Below are positions 54,276 through 60,829 of a stretch of 60,829 nt of DNA, in pieces. The notes under the pieces were generated by a model, which was given only the letters and a program-made list of their open reading frames with translations, was not told the origin of the DNA and did not search any database. The DNA comes from an uncultured Erysipelotrichaceae bacterium. Its GTDB lineage: Bacteria > Bacillota_I > Bacilli_A > RFN20 > CAG-826. Made by a program: the position numbers and the translations under genes. The stretch is from assembly GCA_902777015.1 (NCBI GenBank), contig CACYSA010000004.1:1-60829 (forward strand), read 5' to 3'. The first letter of the stretch is position 1. Each line of letters opens with the position of its first letter.

Positions 54276-54348
54276 TTATTACAATTGTAACAATATGTAA
54301 ATAATCAACCTTATATAAAGTTGCTATAATGAACTTGAGGTAAAAATT

Positions 54349-55218
54349 ATGTACACATTATATACAGATACCGATACCGATATCACTCCAGAAGTAGCGG
54401 CTAGATATGGCTACAAACTTATTTCTATGCCATACACAATAAACGGCAAAGAAATACGTCCTTATGTTGATTTTAAAGAATTCGACTATAAGACTTTCTA
54501 TAACGAATTAAGAAAAGGCACAATTCCTACAACAAGCGCCCTTTCTCCTGTTGAATATATTAATTATTTCGAACCAGAATTTGCCGCGGGTAATGATATT
54601 CTTTATGTGCATTTTTCCGCTGCGATGTCTGCGACATTTAATTCACTCCGTTTAGCGATGGAAGAATTAAAAGAAAAATATCCAGAAAGAAAATTAACTT
54701 TAATCGATACCAAAGGCATTACATTAGGTAGTTACAATATCTGCTTAAGCATTGGTGAATTATATAAAAATGGTGCTTCCACTGAAGATATTCAAAAATG
54801 GGCGGCTACTGAAGTTGATAAAACAGCTTTCTATTTCTACGCTGATGATTTGAAATTCTTTGGTAGAAGTGGTCGTGTTTCAGGTTTCGCCGCTTTCTTT
54901 GGCAACATCATTGGCTTAAAACCAATTATTTATATAGGTAATGATGGTAAAATGGCCACTAAAGATAAATGCCGTGGACGTAAACAAACATTACAAAAAT
55001 TATTACAATACGTTATCGATTTAGAAGATAACATCAAAGAGCACCGCGTCATTATCGCTCATACTGATGCCTTAAATATTGCTGAAGAGTTCGGCAAGAT
55101 GCTTAAAGATTACTTCGGCGAAGACTTAAATATTGAATATGAAGTGGTGAATCCAACTGCTGGTAGCCACTGTGGACCTAACGCTATGGGTGTTAGCTTC
55201 CACGCTAAACATAGATAG
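54349..55218 (+). CDS. DegV-family fatty-acid-binding protein
   Basis: A 289-residue cytoplasmic protein. The opening TDTDTDITPEVAARYGYKLI and PTTSALSPVEY are DegV hallmarks, as are the central HFSAAMSATFNSLRLAMEEL and GSHCGPNAMGVSF near the end. Family members (FakB type) bind fatty acids and present them to a FakA kinase for phosphorylation, feeding phospholipid synthesis. No fakA lies in this window. GAGGTAAAAA precedes the start and a terminator follows. Confidence 0.93.
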   Translation: MYTLYTDTDTDITPEVAARYGYKLISMPYTINGKEIRPYVDFKEFDYKTFYNELRKGTIPTTSALSPVEYINYFEPEFAAGNDILYVHFSAAMSATFNSLRLAMEELKEKYPERKLTLIDTKGITLGSYNICLSIGELYKNGASTEDIQKWAATEVDKTAFYFYADDLKFFGRSGRVSGFAAFFGNIIGLKPIIYIGNDGKMATKDKCRGRKQTLQKLLQYVIDLEDNIKEHRVIIAHTDALNIAEEFGKMLKDYFGEDLNIEYEVVNPTAGSHCGPNAMGVSFHAKHR

Positions 55219-55222
55219 AATT

Positions 55223-55243
55223 GGCGCTATGCGCCTTTTCTTT
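55223..55243 (+). terminator. Intrinsic terminator
   Basis: GGCGC, loop TAT, GCGCC (55223-55235), then TTTTCTTTT. Confidence 0.85.
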
Positions 55244-55272
55244 TATTTAGAAAACCAGTATTATTAAGTTGT

Positions 55273-55827
55273 ATGCAAAAACTTATTATAATTACTGGCG
55301 ATTTAGCCGCCGGAAAATCAACATTAGCCGCTTCTTTAAGTGAGCAATTAAAAATCCCATTCATTACCAAAGATTCTTTAAAAGAAATAGCGTGTGATGT
55401 TATTGGCTATAGTTCTAGAGAAGATAATCGTTTATTATCAATTACCGCTACTAATGACATGATATATTTCTTTAAACAATGCGCTAATGTTGGAACAGAT
55501 ATCATCTTAGAAGCTAATTTTAGACAAAACGAATTAATGGAATTAGAAAACCTTGTTGATCAATATGATTATCAAGTAGTTTTAATCGTTTTAACTGGTG
55601 ATATTCCATTATTATATCAACGCTTCTTAGACAGATTAGCGAATAGACATATCGCTCATCGTTCAATGAATCTAGAAGAATCATTAGATAAATTTGCGGA
55701 ATATATTAACAATCTAAGAAATGAAGACTTAGTGTTCTTCCCTCACTACATTGATATGACTAATTTAGATGAAGATGAAGTGACAGAAAACGCTTTAGAA
55801 ATAATTCATAACGAATTAGGGGATTAA
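55273..55827 (+). CDS. P-loop AAA/zeta-toxin-like small-molecule kinase
   Basis: A 184-residue cytoplasmic protein. The Walker A motif is GDLAAGKS at residues 8-15, followed by IPFITKDSLKEI as in the AAA_33 kinase group. ILEANFRQNEL and a lid region LYQRFLDRLANRHIAHR complete the nucleoside-kinase-like pattern. The substrate is unknown. It ends one base before the serine dehydratase gene, so coexpression is likely, but the metabolic link is unclear. Confidence 0.85.
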   Translation: MQKLIIITGDLAAGKSTLAASLSEQLKIPFITKDSLKEIACDVIGYSSREDNRLLSITATNDMIYFFKQCANVGTDIILEANFRQNELMELENLVDQYDYQVVLIVLTGDIPLLYQRFLDRLANRHIAHRSMNLEESLDKFAEYINNLRNEDLVFFPHYIDMTNLDEDEVTENALEIIHNELGD

Positions 55828-55828
55828 T

Positions 55829-57040
55829 ATGCGTTCAATTAAAGAAGTGTTTTATATTGGTCATGGTCCAAGTAGTTCCCATACTATTGGTCCTGTTAAC
55901 GCTGTTAAATATGTTTTAAATAAATATCCAGAAATCAAATCAGTTAAAGTCACGTTATTTGGTTCTTTAGCGATGACTGGTAAAGGCCACTTAACAGATT
56001 ACATCATGGATAAATATTTAAAAGATGTCCCACACCGTATCGCTTTTAATGGTCGAAAACATGTTAAACATCCTAATACAATGCTCTTTGAGATCACTCT
56101 ACCTGATGGCACTTTAAGAAAAGAAACAATTGTCTCTATCGGTGGTGGTGTCATTAATGTAAAAGGTGAAAATAAGAAAGACGGTACTGATTTATACCCA
56201 CATAAAACACTTTCTGAGATTATGACGTATTGCCGTGAATATGGATATTCTTTATGGGAATATGTTTTATATCATGAAGGTGAAGATATATTGCCTTACG
56301 TTGATTCGATTTATGATGCGATTCATGAATCTATTAAAAGAGGTATTGAAGCAGAAGGCCTTCTTCCTGGCGAATTAAAGCTAAAAAGAAAAGCCAAACT
56401 CATGTATGAAAACATGATTAAAGAACATAAAGAAAACGATATCCAAACTAATGTCGCAATTGCCGCTTTTGCTGCGAGTGAAGAAAACGCTGCTGGTGGT
56501 GTGATTGTTGTCGCTCCGACATGTGGTAGCGCTGGTGTCATTCCAGGTGTTGTTAAATATCTAGATATGAAGAAAGTCCCTTACGAAAATATTCGTCGAG
56601 GTTTTTTAGTGGCAGGACTTATTGGTTTATTAGCTAAAAGTAATGCTTCTATTTCAGGCGCGGAAGCAGGATGCCAAGCTGAAATTGGTGTAGCCTGTGC
56701 GATGGGCGCAGCAATGATAGCGACAGCCTTTAATTATGAATATAAGAAAATCGCTCAATCCGCTGAAGTAGCGTTAGAACATTCATTAGGATTAACTTGC
56801 GATCCAGTTAAAGGTTATGTACAAATTCCATGTATCGAAAGATGTGCAATATTTGCTTTAAAAGCAATTAATGCTGCTTCTATTGTGGAAATAATGCCAA
56901 TTGAAACCGCTAAAGTTACTTTTGATGAATCGTTATTAACAATGTATATGACAGGAAAAGACCTCCATTCTGGTTATCGTGAAACAGCGAAAAAAGGTTT
57001 AGGAAAAGTCATAAAAGAATTATTAAATAAAAATAAATAG
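55829..57040 (+). CDS. sdaA: L-serine dehydratase (iron-sulfur, single-chain)
   Basis: A 403-residue enzyme that deaminates L-serine to pyruvate and ammonia with an oxygen-sensitive [4Fe-4S] cluster. The beta-like domain opens GHGPSSSHTIGPVNAVKYV. The alpha-like domain contains APTCGSAGVIPGVVKYL and LTCDPVKGYVQIPCIERC, which supply the cluster cysteines. Alpha and beta are fused in one chain, as in E. coli SdaA rather than the two-subunit Bacillus form. It fits an anaerobic amino-acid-fermenting lifestyle. Confidence 0.95.
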   Translation: MRSIKEVFYIGHGPSSSHTIGPVNAVKYVLNKYPEIKSVKVTLFGSLAMTGKGHLTDYIMDKYLKDVPHRIAFNGRKHVKHPNTMLFEITLPDGTLRKETIVSIGGGVINVKGENKKDGTDLYPHKTLSEIMTYCREYGYSLWEYVLYHEGEDILPYVDSIYDAIHESIKRGIEAEGLLPGELKLKRKAKLMYENMIKEHKENDIQTNVAIAAFAASEENAAGGVIVVAPTCGSAGVIPGVVKYLDMKKVPYENIRRGFLVAGLIGLLAKSNASISGAEAGCQAEIGVACAMGAAMIATAFNYEYKKIAQSAEVALEHSLGLTCDPVKGYVQIPCIERCAIFALKAINAASIVEIMPIETAKVTFDESLLTMYMTGKDLHSGYRETAKKGLGKVIKELLNKNK

Positions 57041-57113
57041 TCGTATTGATTAACATTTCGAAAAAATGTTATACAATAATGACATTATTTAATTATGAGA
57101 AAGGAAAAGTATT

Positions 57114-58475
57114 ATGTATCGTAAAAATGCTTGGTTAAAGTATAAAGATAACAAAGCAGTGATGGACTTTGCTGAAAACTATAAGCAATTCCTCAGTGTC
57201 GCCAAAAGTGAAAGATTAGCGGTTATCGAAGCTGAAAAATTATTAAAAGCCAATGGTTTTAAAAACGTTGAAAACGTAAAAAGCGTTAAAGCGGGTGACC
57301 GTGTTTATTTCATTAACAAAAAGAAAAACGTTGCCGCTTTCATCGTTGGTAAAGAACCAATTGAAGATGGTTTAAGAATCTTAGGAGCACACATTGACTC
57401 CCCACGTATCGACTTAAAAGAAAACCCATTCTATGAATCTAAAGGTTTCGCTTTAGCAGATACTCACTATTATGGTGGTATTAAAAAATATCAATGGACA
57501 ACAATTCCTCTTGCTTTAGTGGGTGTTGTTTGTAAGAAAGATGGTACAGTCGTTGATGTTAACATCGGTGATGATCCAAAAGATCCAATCGTTGGTATTA
57601 CAGATTTATTAATCCACTTATCCGCTGATCAAATGGCTAAAACATTAGCGAAAGCTATTGAAGGTGAAAACCTTGATATCACATTAGGTTCCATGCCATT
57701 AAATGAAGAAGAAAAAGAACCAGTTAAAGCCAATGTCTTACGCTTATTAAAAGAAAAATATGATGTCGAAGAAGAAGACTTTGTCTCCGCTGAAATCGAA
57801 ATCGTTCCAGCTGGTCCTGCTAGAGACTATGGTTTAGATAGAAGCATGGTTGCCGGTTATGGCCACGATGATAGAAGCTGTGCTTATACATCTTTATTAG
57901 CGTTATTAGATACAAAAGAAGTTAAGAAAACTGCTTGCTGTATCTTAGTTGATAAAGAAGAAATCGGTAGTGTTGGTGCTACAGGCGCTCACTCATTATT
58001 CTTTGAAAACGCTATTGCTAAATTACTTGCTTTAGCAGGTAATAACAATCCATTATGGGCCGCTAGACTTGCCATGGAAAATAGTGAAATGTTATCTTCT
58101 GACGTCAGTGCGGGTTATGACCCATTATATGCTTCTGTTAATGATCCAAAGAACGCTGCTTATTTAGGTGAAGGTTTGGTCTTCAATAAATATACTGGTA
58201 GCCGTGGTAAATCAGGTAGTAATGATTCCATGCCTGAATACTATGCTTTCATTAGAAAGACCATGGATGACGCTAATGTTAACTGGCAAAATGCCGAACT
58301 TGGTAAAGTTGACCAAGGTGGCGGTGGTACAATCGCTTATATCTTAGGCAACTACAATATGCGCGTTATCGATGCTGGTATTCCAGTCCTCAACATGCAC
58401 GCTCCAATGGAAATTGTTTCTAAAGTTGACGTTTACGAAGCTTACTTAGGTTATAAGGCATTCTTGCTCGCATAA
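57114..58475 (+). CDS. M18-family aminopeptidase
   Basis: A 453-residue cytoplasmic metallopeptidase. Zinc and catalytic motifs are LGAHIDSPRIDLK (H and D), DTHYYGGIKKYQW, GYGHDDRSCAYTSLLAL, DKEEIGSVGATGAHS and the final LNMHAPMEIVS (terminal His). It removes N-terminal residues, preferring acidic ones in relatives. The length is normal. GAAAGGAAAAG precedes the start and a terminator follows, so the gene is monocistronic. Confidence 0.95.
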   Translation: MYRKNAWLKYKDNKAVMDFAENYKQFLSVAKSERLAVIEAEKLLKANGFKNVENVKSVKAGDRVYFINKKKNVAAFIVGKEPIEDGLRILGAHIDSPRIDLKENPFYESKGFALADTHYYGGIKKYQWTTIPLALVGVVCKKDGTVVDVNIGDDPKDPIVGITDLLIHLSADQMAKTLAKAIEGENLDITLGSMPLNEEEKEPVKANVLRLLKEKYDVEEEDFVSAEIEIVPAGPARDYGLDRSMVAGYGHDDRSCAYTSLLALLDTKEVKKTACCILVDKEEIGSVGATGAHSLFFENAIAKLLALAGNNNPLWAARLAMENSEMLSSDVSAGYDPLYASVNDPKNAAYLGEGLVFNKYTGSRGKSGSNDSMPEYYAFIRKTMDDANVNWQNAELGKVDQGGGGTIAYILGNYNMRVIDAGIPVLNMHAPMEIVSKVDVYEAYLGYKAFLLA

Positions 58476-58495
58476 TTATCTATATAAAATCAATA

Positions 58496-58529
58496 AATAC
58501 CTCGTTAATGTATAGCGGGGTATTTTTTG
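58496..58529 (+). terminator. Intrinsic terminator
   Basis: AATACCTCG (58496-58504) pairs with CGGGGTATT (58516-58524), followed by TTTTT. Confidence 0.88.
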
Positions 58530-58541
58530 CTAAAAAAGACT

Positions 58542-58570
58542 TTGACAAAGACTAGTAAAAATATTATCAT
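58542..58570 (+). promoter_or_regulatory. tRNA-His promoter
   Basis: TTGACA at 58542-58547, a 17-base spacer and TATCAT at 58565-58570, 12 bases before the tRNA. Confidence 0.8.
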
Positions 58571-58582
58571 ATTTAAGCATTT

Positions 58583-58660
58583 GGCGGGTGTGGTGAAGAG
58601 GCCAAACACACCTGGCTGTGAACCAGGCATTCGTCAGTTCGAATCTGATCACTCGCCCCA
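58583..58660 (+). tRNA. tRNA-His (anticodon GTG)
   Basis: A complete cloverleaf. The encoded G-1 at 58583 pairs with C73. The acceptor GCGGGTG pairs with CACTCGC (one G-U). The anticodon stem-loop is CCTGG-CTGTGAA-CCAGG with anticodon GTG, and the T arm contains GTTCGAATC. CCA is encoded at 58658-58660. The extra G-1 is the identity element of tRNA-His. Confidence 0.97.
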
Positions 58661-58673
58661 AACTATAAAAATC

Positions 58674-58697
58674 GAACCGAGCAATCGGTTCTTTTTT
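58674..58697 (+). terminator. Intrinsic terminator after tRNA-His
   Basis: GAACCGA, loop GCAA, TCGGTTC (58674-58691), then TTTTTT. Confidence 0.93.
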
Positions 58698-58767
58698 GTT
58701 TTTTATTATCTTATTTTATGAATTCAAAATTAATAAAAAATTCTTTAAAAAATGTGTAATAAAATGC

Positions 58768-58816
58768 TTGACACTATAATACCTCGTGATATGATGTATA
58801 CCGTAAGAAGAGGTAT
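58768..58816 (+). promoter_or_regulatory. Promoter and inverted-repeat operator of the PadR operon
   Basis: TTGACA at 58768-58773, a 16-base spacer and TATGAT at 58790-58795. ATACCTC (58779-58785) and GAGGTAT (58810-58816) form an inverted repeat spanning the -10 and ribosome binding site. This is a likely autoregulatory site for the PadR-type protein. Confidence 0.6.
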
Positions 58817-58819
58817 GAA

Positions 58820-59128
58820 ATGGATGCGCAATTAAAAAGAGGAGTGCTAGATGTCTGTGTCCTCGCAGCAATTAAAAACGAAGATTCATACGGCTATAAG
58901 ATTATTAAAGACCTTAAACCGATATTAGAACTTTCTGAATCCACTCTATACACAATTCTTAAAAGATTAGAGGAGGGACGCATGCTGATTGTCAGATCTA
59001 CTGAATATGAAGGCAGGCTCCGAAAGTATTATCACATTACTGACATTGGTTTAAAAAGGATTGAAGACTTTAAAAACGAATGGAAAGAAATAATGGATAT
59101 CTATTCTTTTATTGATAGGGAGGGTTAG
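58820..59128 (+). CDS. PadR-family transcriptional regulator
   Basis: A 102-residue winged-helix repressor. The family pattern is clear: QLKRGVLDVCVLAAI, SYGYKIIKDL, STLYTILKRLEEGRML and the wing RLRKYYHITDIGLKRI. It probably represses its own operon through the inverted repeat at its promoter. It is followed within 2 bases by a DUF1700 gene, the usual PadR-DUF1700-DUF4097 set of Firmicutes, which is linked to envelope stress in several species. Confidence 0.94.
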   Translation: MDAQLKRGVLDVCVLAAIKNEDSYGYKIIKDLKPILELSESTLYTILKRLEEGRMLIVRSTEYEGRLRKYYHITDIGLKRIEDFKNEWKEIMDIYSFIDREG

Positions 59129-59130
59129 GT

Positions 59131-59727
59131 ATGTACAAATACGAATTTCTAACCGCACTAAGGGAACAATTAGTGGGGTTACCAAAAGAAGACATCGAAG
59201 AACGTATTAGTTTCTATGAAGAAATGATTAATGACCGTATTGATGAAGGTAAAAGCGAAGAAGAAGCAGTAGCCGAGATTGGTACAGTCGATGAAGTAGT
59301 CAAAGAAATCGCTGGTGATACAAAACTAGTCACACTGGTAAAACACAAGATGACACCTAAGCGCTCGTTACGAGGCTGGGAAATCGCCATCATCATCGGT
59401 AGTTTCCCGTTCTGGCTACCAGTTGTCATTGTGAGCTTTGTCTTAGCGTTAGTGGGATTCATTCTCTTATGGACATTAGTAATAGTGACTTATACAGTTG
59501 AAACAGCCTTATGGGCGGGATCAGCAATGTCAGGTATTAGCTTTGTAATGACATTAAGTAATGGAGAACCTAACTTCGCAATGCTTGGTATGTGTGTGAT
59601 GGCGTTAGGTGGAGCAATCTTAATGATCTTTGGCTGCTATGGTTCTACAAAATTAACAATTGGATTAACAAAACGTATGATGATTGGCATTAAAGCAGCC
59701 TTCATCAGAAAAGGAGGAAGAAAATAA
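59131..59727 (+). CDS. DUF1700 (HAAS-domain) membrane protein
   Basis: A 198-residue protein. The N-terminal helical HAAS domain has LREQLVGLPKEDIEERISFY followed by the DEGKSEEEAVAEIG helix. Two to three membrane segments follow (about 84-117, 124-142 and 148-170). HAAS domains usually couple a PadR regulator to a membrane signal. AGGGAGG is the ribosome binding site. The end overlaps the next start by one base (TAATG). Confidence 0.92.
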   Translation: MYKYEFLTALREQLVGLPKEDIEERISFYEEMINDRIDEGKSEEEAVAEIGTVDEVVKEIAGDTKLVTLVKHKMTPKRSLRGWEIAIIIGSFPFWLPVVIVSFVLALVGFILLWTLVIVTYTVETALWAGSAMSGISFVMTLSNGEPNFAMLGMCVMALGGAILMIFGCYGSTKLTIGLTKRMMIGIKAAFIRKGGRK

Positions 59728-60683
59728 TGAAAAAGATTATATTATTACCTATTATTCTTGGTTCTGCCTTATTAGTGGCAGGTACAGTCGTGACTGTTGT
59801 TGCAGTTACTAGAATGTCAACTAGCTCAGGAGCGGGTCATATTCAAAATAGTTATGACATTAAAGAAGAATATACATCATTCAACGCTGAACTTGCGACC
59901 GCTGACTTTGAAATCAAATTATCAAACGATGGCAAAACCAAAGTTGATTGTGATGAAAAAGAAAAGCAACATCACGATGTCAAAGTGGAAAACAACACAT
60001 TACAAATCAAATTAGTGGATGAACGCAAATGGTATGAAAAATGGTTTGATTGGGATTTTAGAAATATGAAAGTTACCGTATACGTGCCTGAAAAAGCCTA
60101 TGAAAACTTCAATATTAAGAGTAGTACAGGTTTCGTTAGAACTCCTGATAAAATCTCATTCAAAAACTTCACCACAAAAGTGAGCACAGGTAATGTTCAA
60201 GTCTATTCTGACGTTGAAGAAAAAATTCAAATCAATTCTTCTACTGGTGATGTCTCTTTAGATGGTTTGACCGCTAAAAACATTAATATTGAAACTTCCA
60301 CTGGTGATATTGCGCTTAATAAGATTACCGCAACAGGTGATATTACTACCAAATCAAGTACAGGTGGTGTTAAATTAATCGATACGACATTCGTTAATCT
60401 CAATACCAAAGCTTCTACAGGTAATGTAAGATTAACTAATTCTGTAGGTAGTAAACATATCCAAATCAAAACATCAACTGGTAGCGTCCGTTTCGAAGAT
60501 GCAGATGCTGAAACATTGGATATTGAAACAGATACAGGTAGTGTTAAAGGCACATTATTAACAAGCAAGATCTTCGATGTTGATTCAGATACTGGTAGTA
60601 AAAACTATCCAAGAGGTTCTACTCAAGGTGGTCTTTGCAAGATCAAAACCGACACTGGTGATATCAATATCTCAATTAAATAA
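59727..60683 (+). CDS. DUF4097 toastrack-like surface protein
   Basis: A 318-residue protein. An N-terminal hydrophobic anchor (about residues 5-27) is followed by a beta-helical DUF4097 domain made of repeats [IV]-x-[ST]-[ST]-T-G-x-[IV]. Examples are NSSTGDVSL, ETSTGDIAL, KSSTGGVKL, KASTGNVRL and KTSTGSVRF. It is probably displayed outside the membrane as an envelope-sensing or scaffold partner of the DUF1700 protein. It is the last gene of the PadR operon. Confidence 0.93.
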   Translation: MKKIILLPIILGSALLVAGTVVTVVAVTRMSTSSGAGHIQNSYDIKEEYTSFNAELATADFEIKLSNDGKTKVDCDEKEKQHHDVKVENNTLQIKLVDERKWYEKWFDWDFRNMKVTVYVPEKAYENFNIKSSTGFVRTPDKISFKNFTTKVSTGNVQVYSDVEEKIQINSSTGDVSLDGLTAKNINIETSTGDIALNKITATGDITTKSSTGGVKLIDTTFVNLNTKASTGNVRLTNSVGSKHIQIKTSTGSVRFEDADAETLDIETDTGSVKGTLLTSKIFDVDSDTGSKNYPRGSTQGGLCKIKTDTGDINISIK

Positions 60684-60699
60684 GTTAATATCCAAAACA

Positions 60700-60725
60700 A
60701 AAGGTCCGTTAAATCGGACCTTTTA
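60700..60725 (+). terminator. Intrinsic terminator
   Basis: AAAGGTCCG and CGGACCTTT around a 6-base loop, followed by T. It ends the PadR operon and can act on either strand. Confidence 0.88.
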
Positions 60726-60734
60726 AATTAAGTC

Positions 60735-60816
60735 CTCCAAACTTTAAGGGGGACTAGGTACCCCTCCAAAGTTAAGTAGGATTTTTAACGTTATCACCAA
60801 AGTTAAGTAGGGACTC
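60735..60816. repeat. Three tandem degenerate repeats, possible mobile-element terminus
   Basis: The unit C-C-A-A-A-[CG]-T-T-[TA]-A-G-x-[AG]-G-G starts at about 60737, 60766 and 60797, spaced about 30 bases. Two copies read CCAAAGTTAAGTAGG exactly. Clustered short repeats of this type are found at the ends of IS21-like and related elements. No transposase is inside the window, so the call is tentative. Confidence 0.4.
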
Positions 60817-60829
60817 GAAGGGATGCCCT

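Noticed and set aside
1..60829. Mycoplasma-type genetic code (TGA as Trp)
   Set aside because: TGA ends several intact genes (for example 18665-18667 and 38213-38215) and tryptophan is encoded by TGG in conserved motifs.

Overview
The window is a low-G+C chromosomal segment, probably from an uncultured, gut-type member of the Bacilli/Mollicutes-related lineages. The evidence is AT-rich intergenic DNA, purine-rich ribosome binding sites, L-box and GEMM-I riboswitches, and Bacilli-type housekeeping genes. TGA is used as a stop (for example at 18665-18667), so the genetic code is standard and not that of the mycoplasmas. No species can be named from sequence reading alone.

Left flank (1-7.5 kb): the end of a probable RelB/DinJ antitoxin, an AAA/DUF4143 ATPase gene flanked by a duplicated glyA tail, glyA itself, a lysine-riboswitch-controlled amino-acid ABC importer, an unknown membrane protein and a superoxide reductase.

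Central island (7.6-42.0 kb): a contiguous surface-structure locus. Operon 1 (7705-12678), operon 2 (12996-23799) and operon 3 (25998-42044) each follow a GEMM-I cyclic-di-GMP riboswitch whose 3' arm also forms a terminator, so c-di-GMP is predicted to switch them ON. They encode many exported proteins with SipW-type (TasA/camelysin-like) signal peptides ending in an A-W-F/Y motif, very large surface proteins, a BspA-type leucine-rich-repeat lipoprotein and a thioredoxin-like lipoprotein. A separately controlled TasA-like gene (24173) has its own structured leader and is a candidate major fibre subunit. Operon 3 continues into a membrane-anchored McrB-like AAA+ ATPase, a DUF2357/McrC-partner-like protein with a six-times-repeated F-D-D-A-A-K-E-I-W-P-Q-L motif, a SipW-type signal peptidase, an EAL phosphodiesterase with intact catalytic residues, a degenerate nucleoside-phosphorylase-like protein and a large protein with a degenerate EAL domain. 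The locus reads as a c-di-GMP-gated machine that exports, processes and assembles a multi-subunit surface filament or matrix, with built-in negative feedback through the phosphodiesterase. The AAA+/DUF2357 pair and the architecture of two of the riboswitches are the most novel parts.

Right flank (42.0-60.8 kb): ordinary genes. These are KtrB/TrkH potassium uptake, a ComEC-like metallo-beta-lactamase protein, an HTH-nucleotidyltransferase, PlsC, a diacylglycerol-kinase-like protein, threonylcarbamoyl-AMP synthase, a CDF transporter, an OhrR-like regulator with glutathione peroxidase, serine acetyltransferase, a PAP2 phosphatase, an S41 protease lipoprotein, DegV, a P-loop kinase, L-serine dehydratase, an M18 aminopeptidase, tRNA-His, and a PadR/DUF1700/DUF4097 operon. 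The last 100 bases carry three tandem repeats that resemble a mobile-element terminus.
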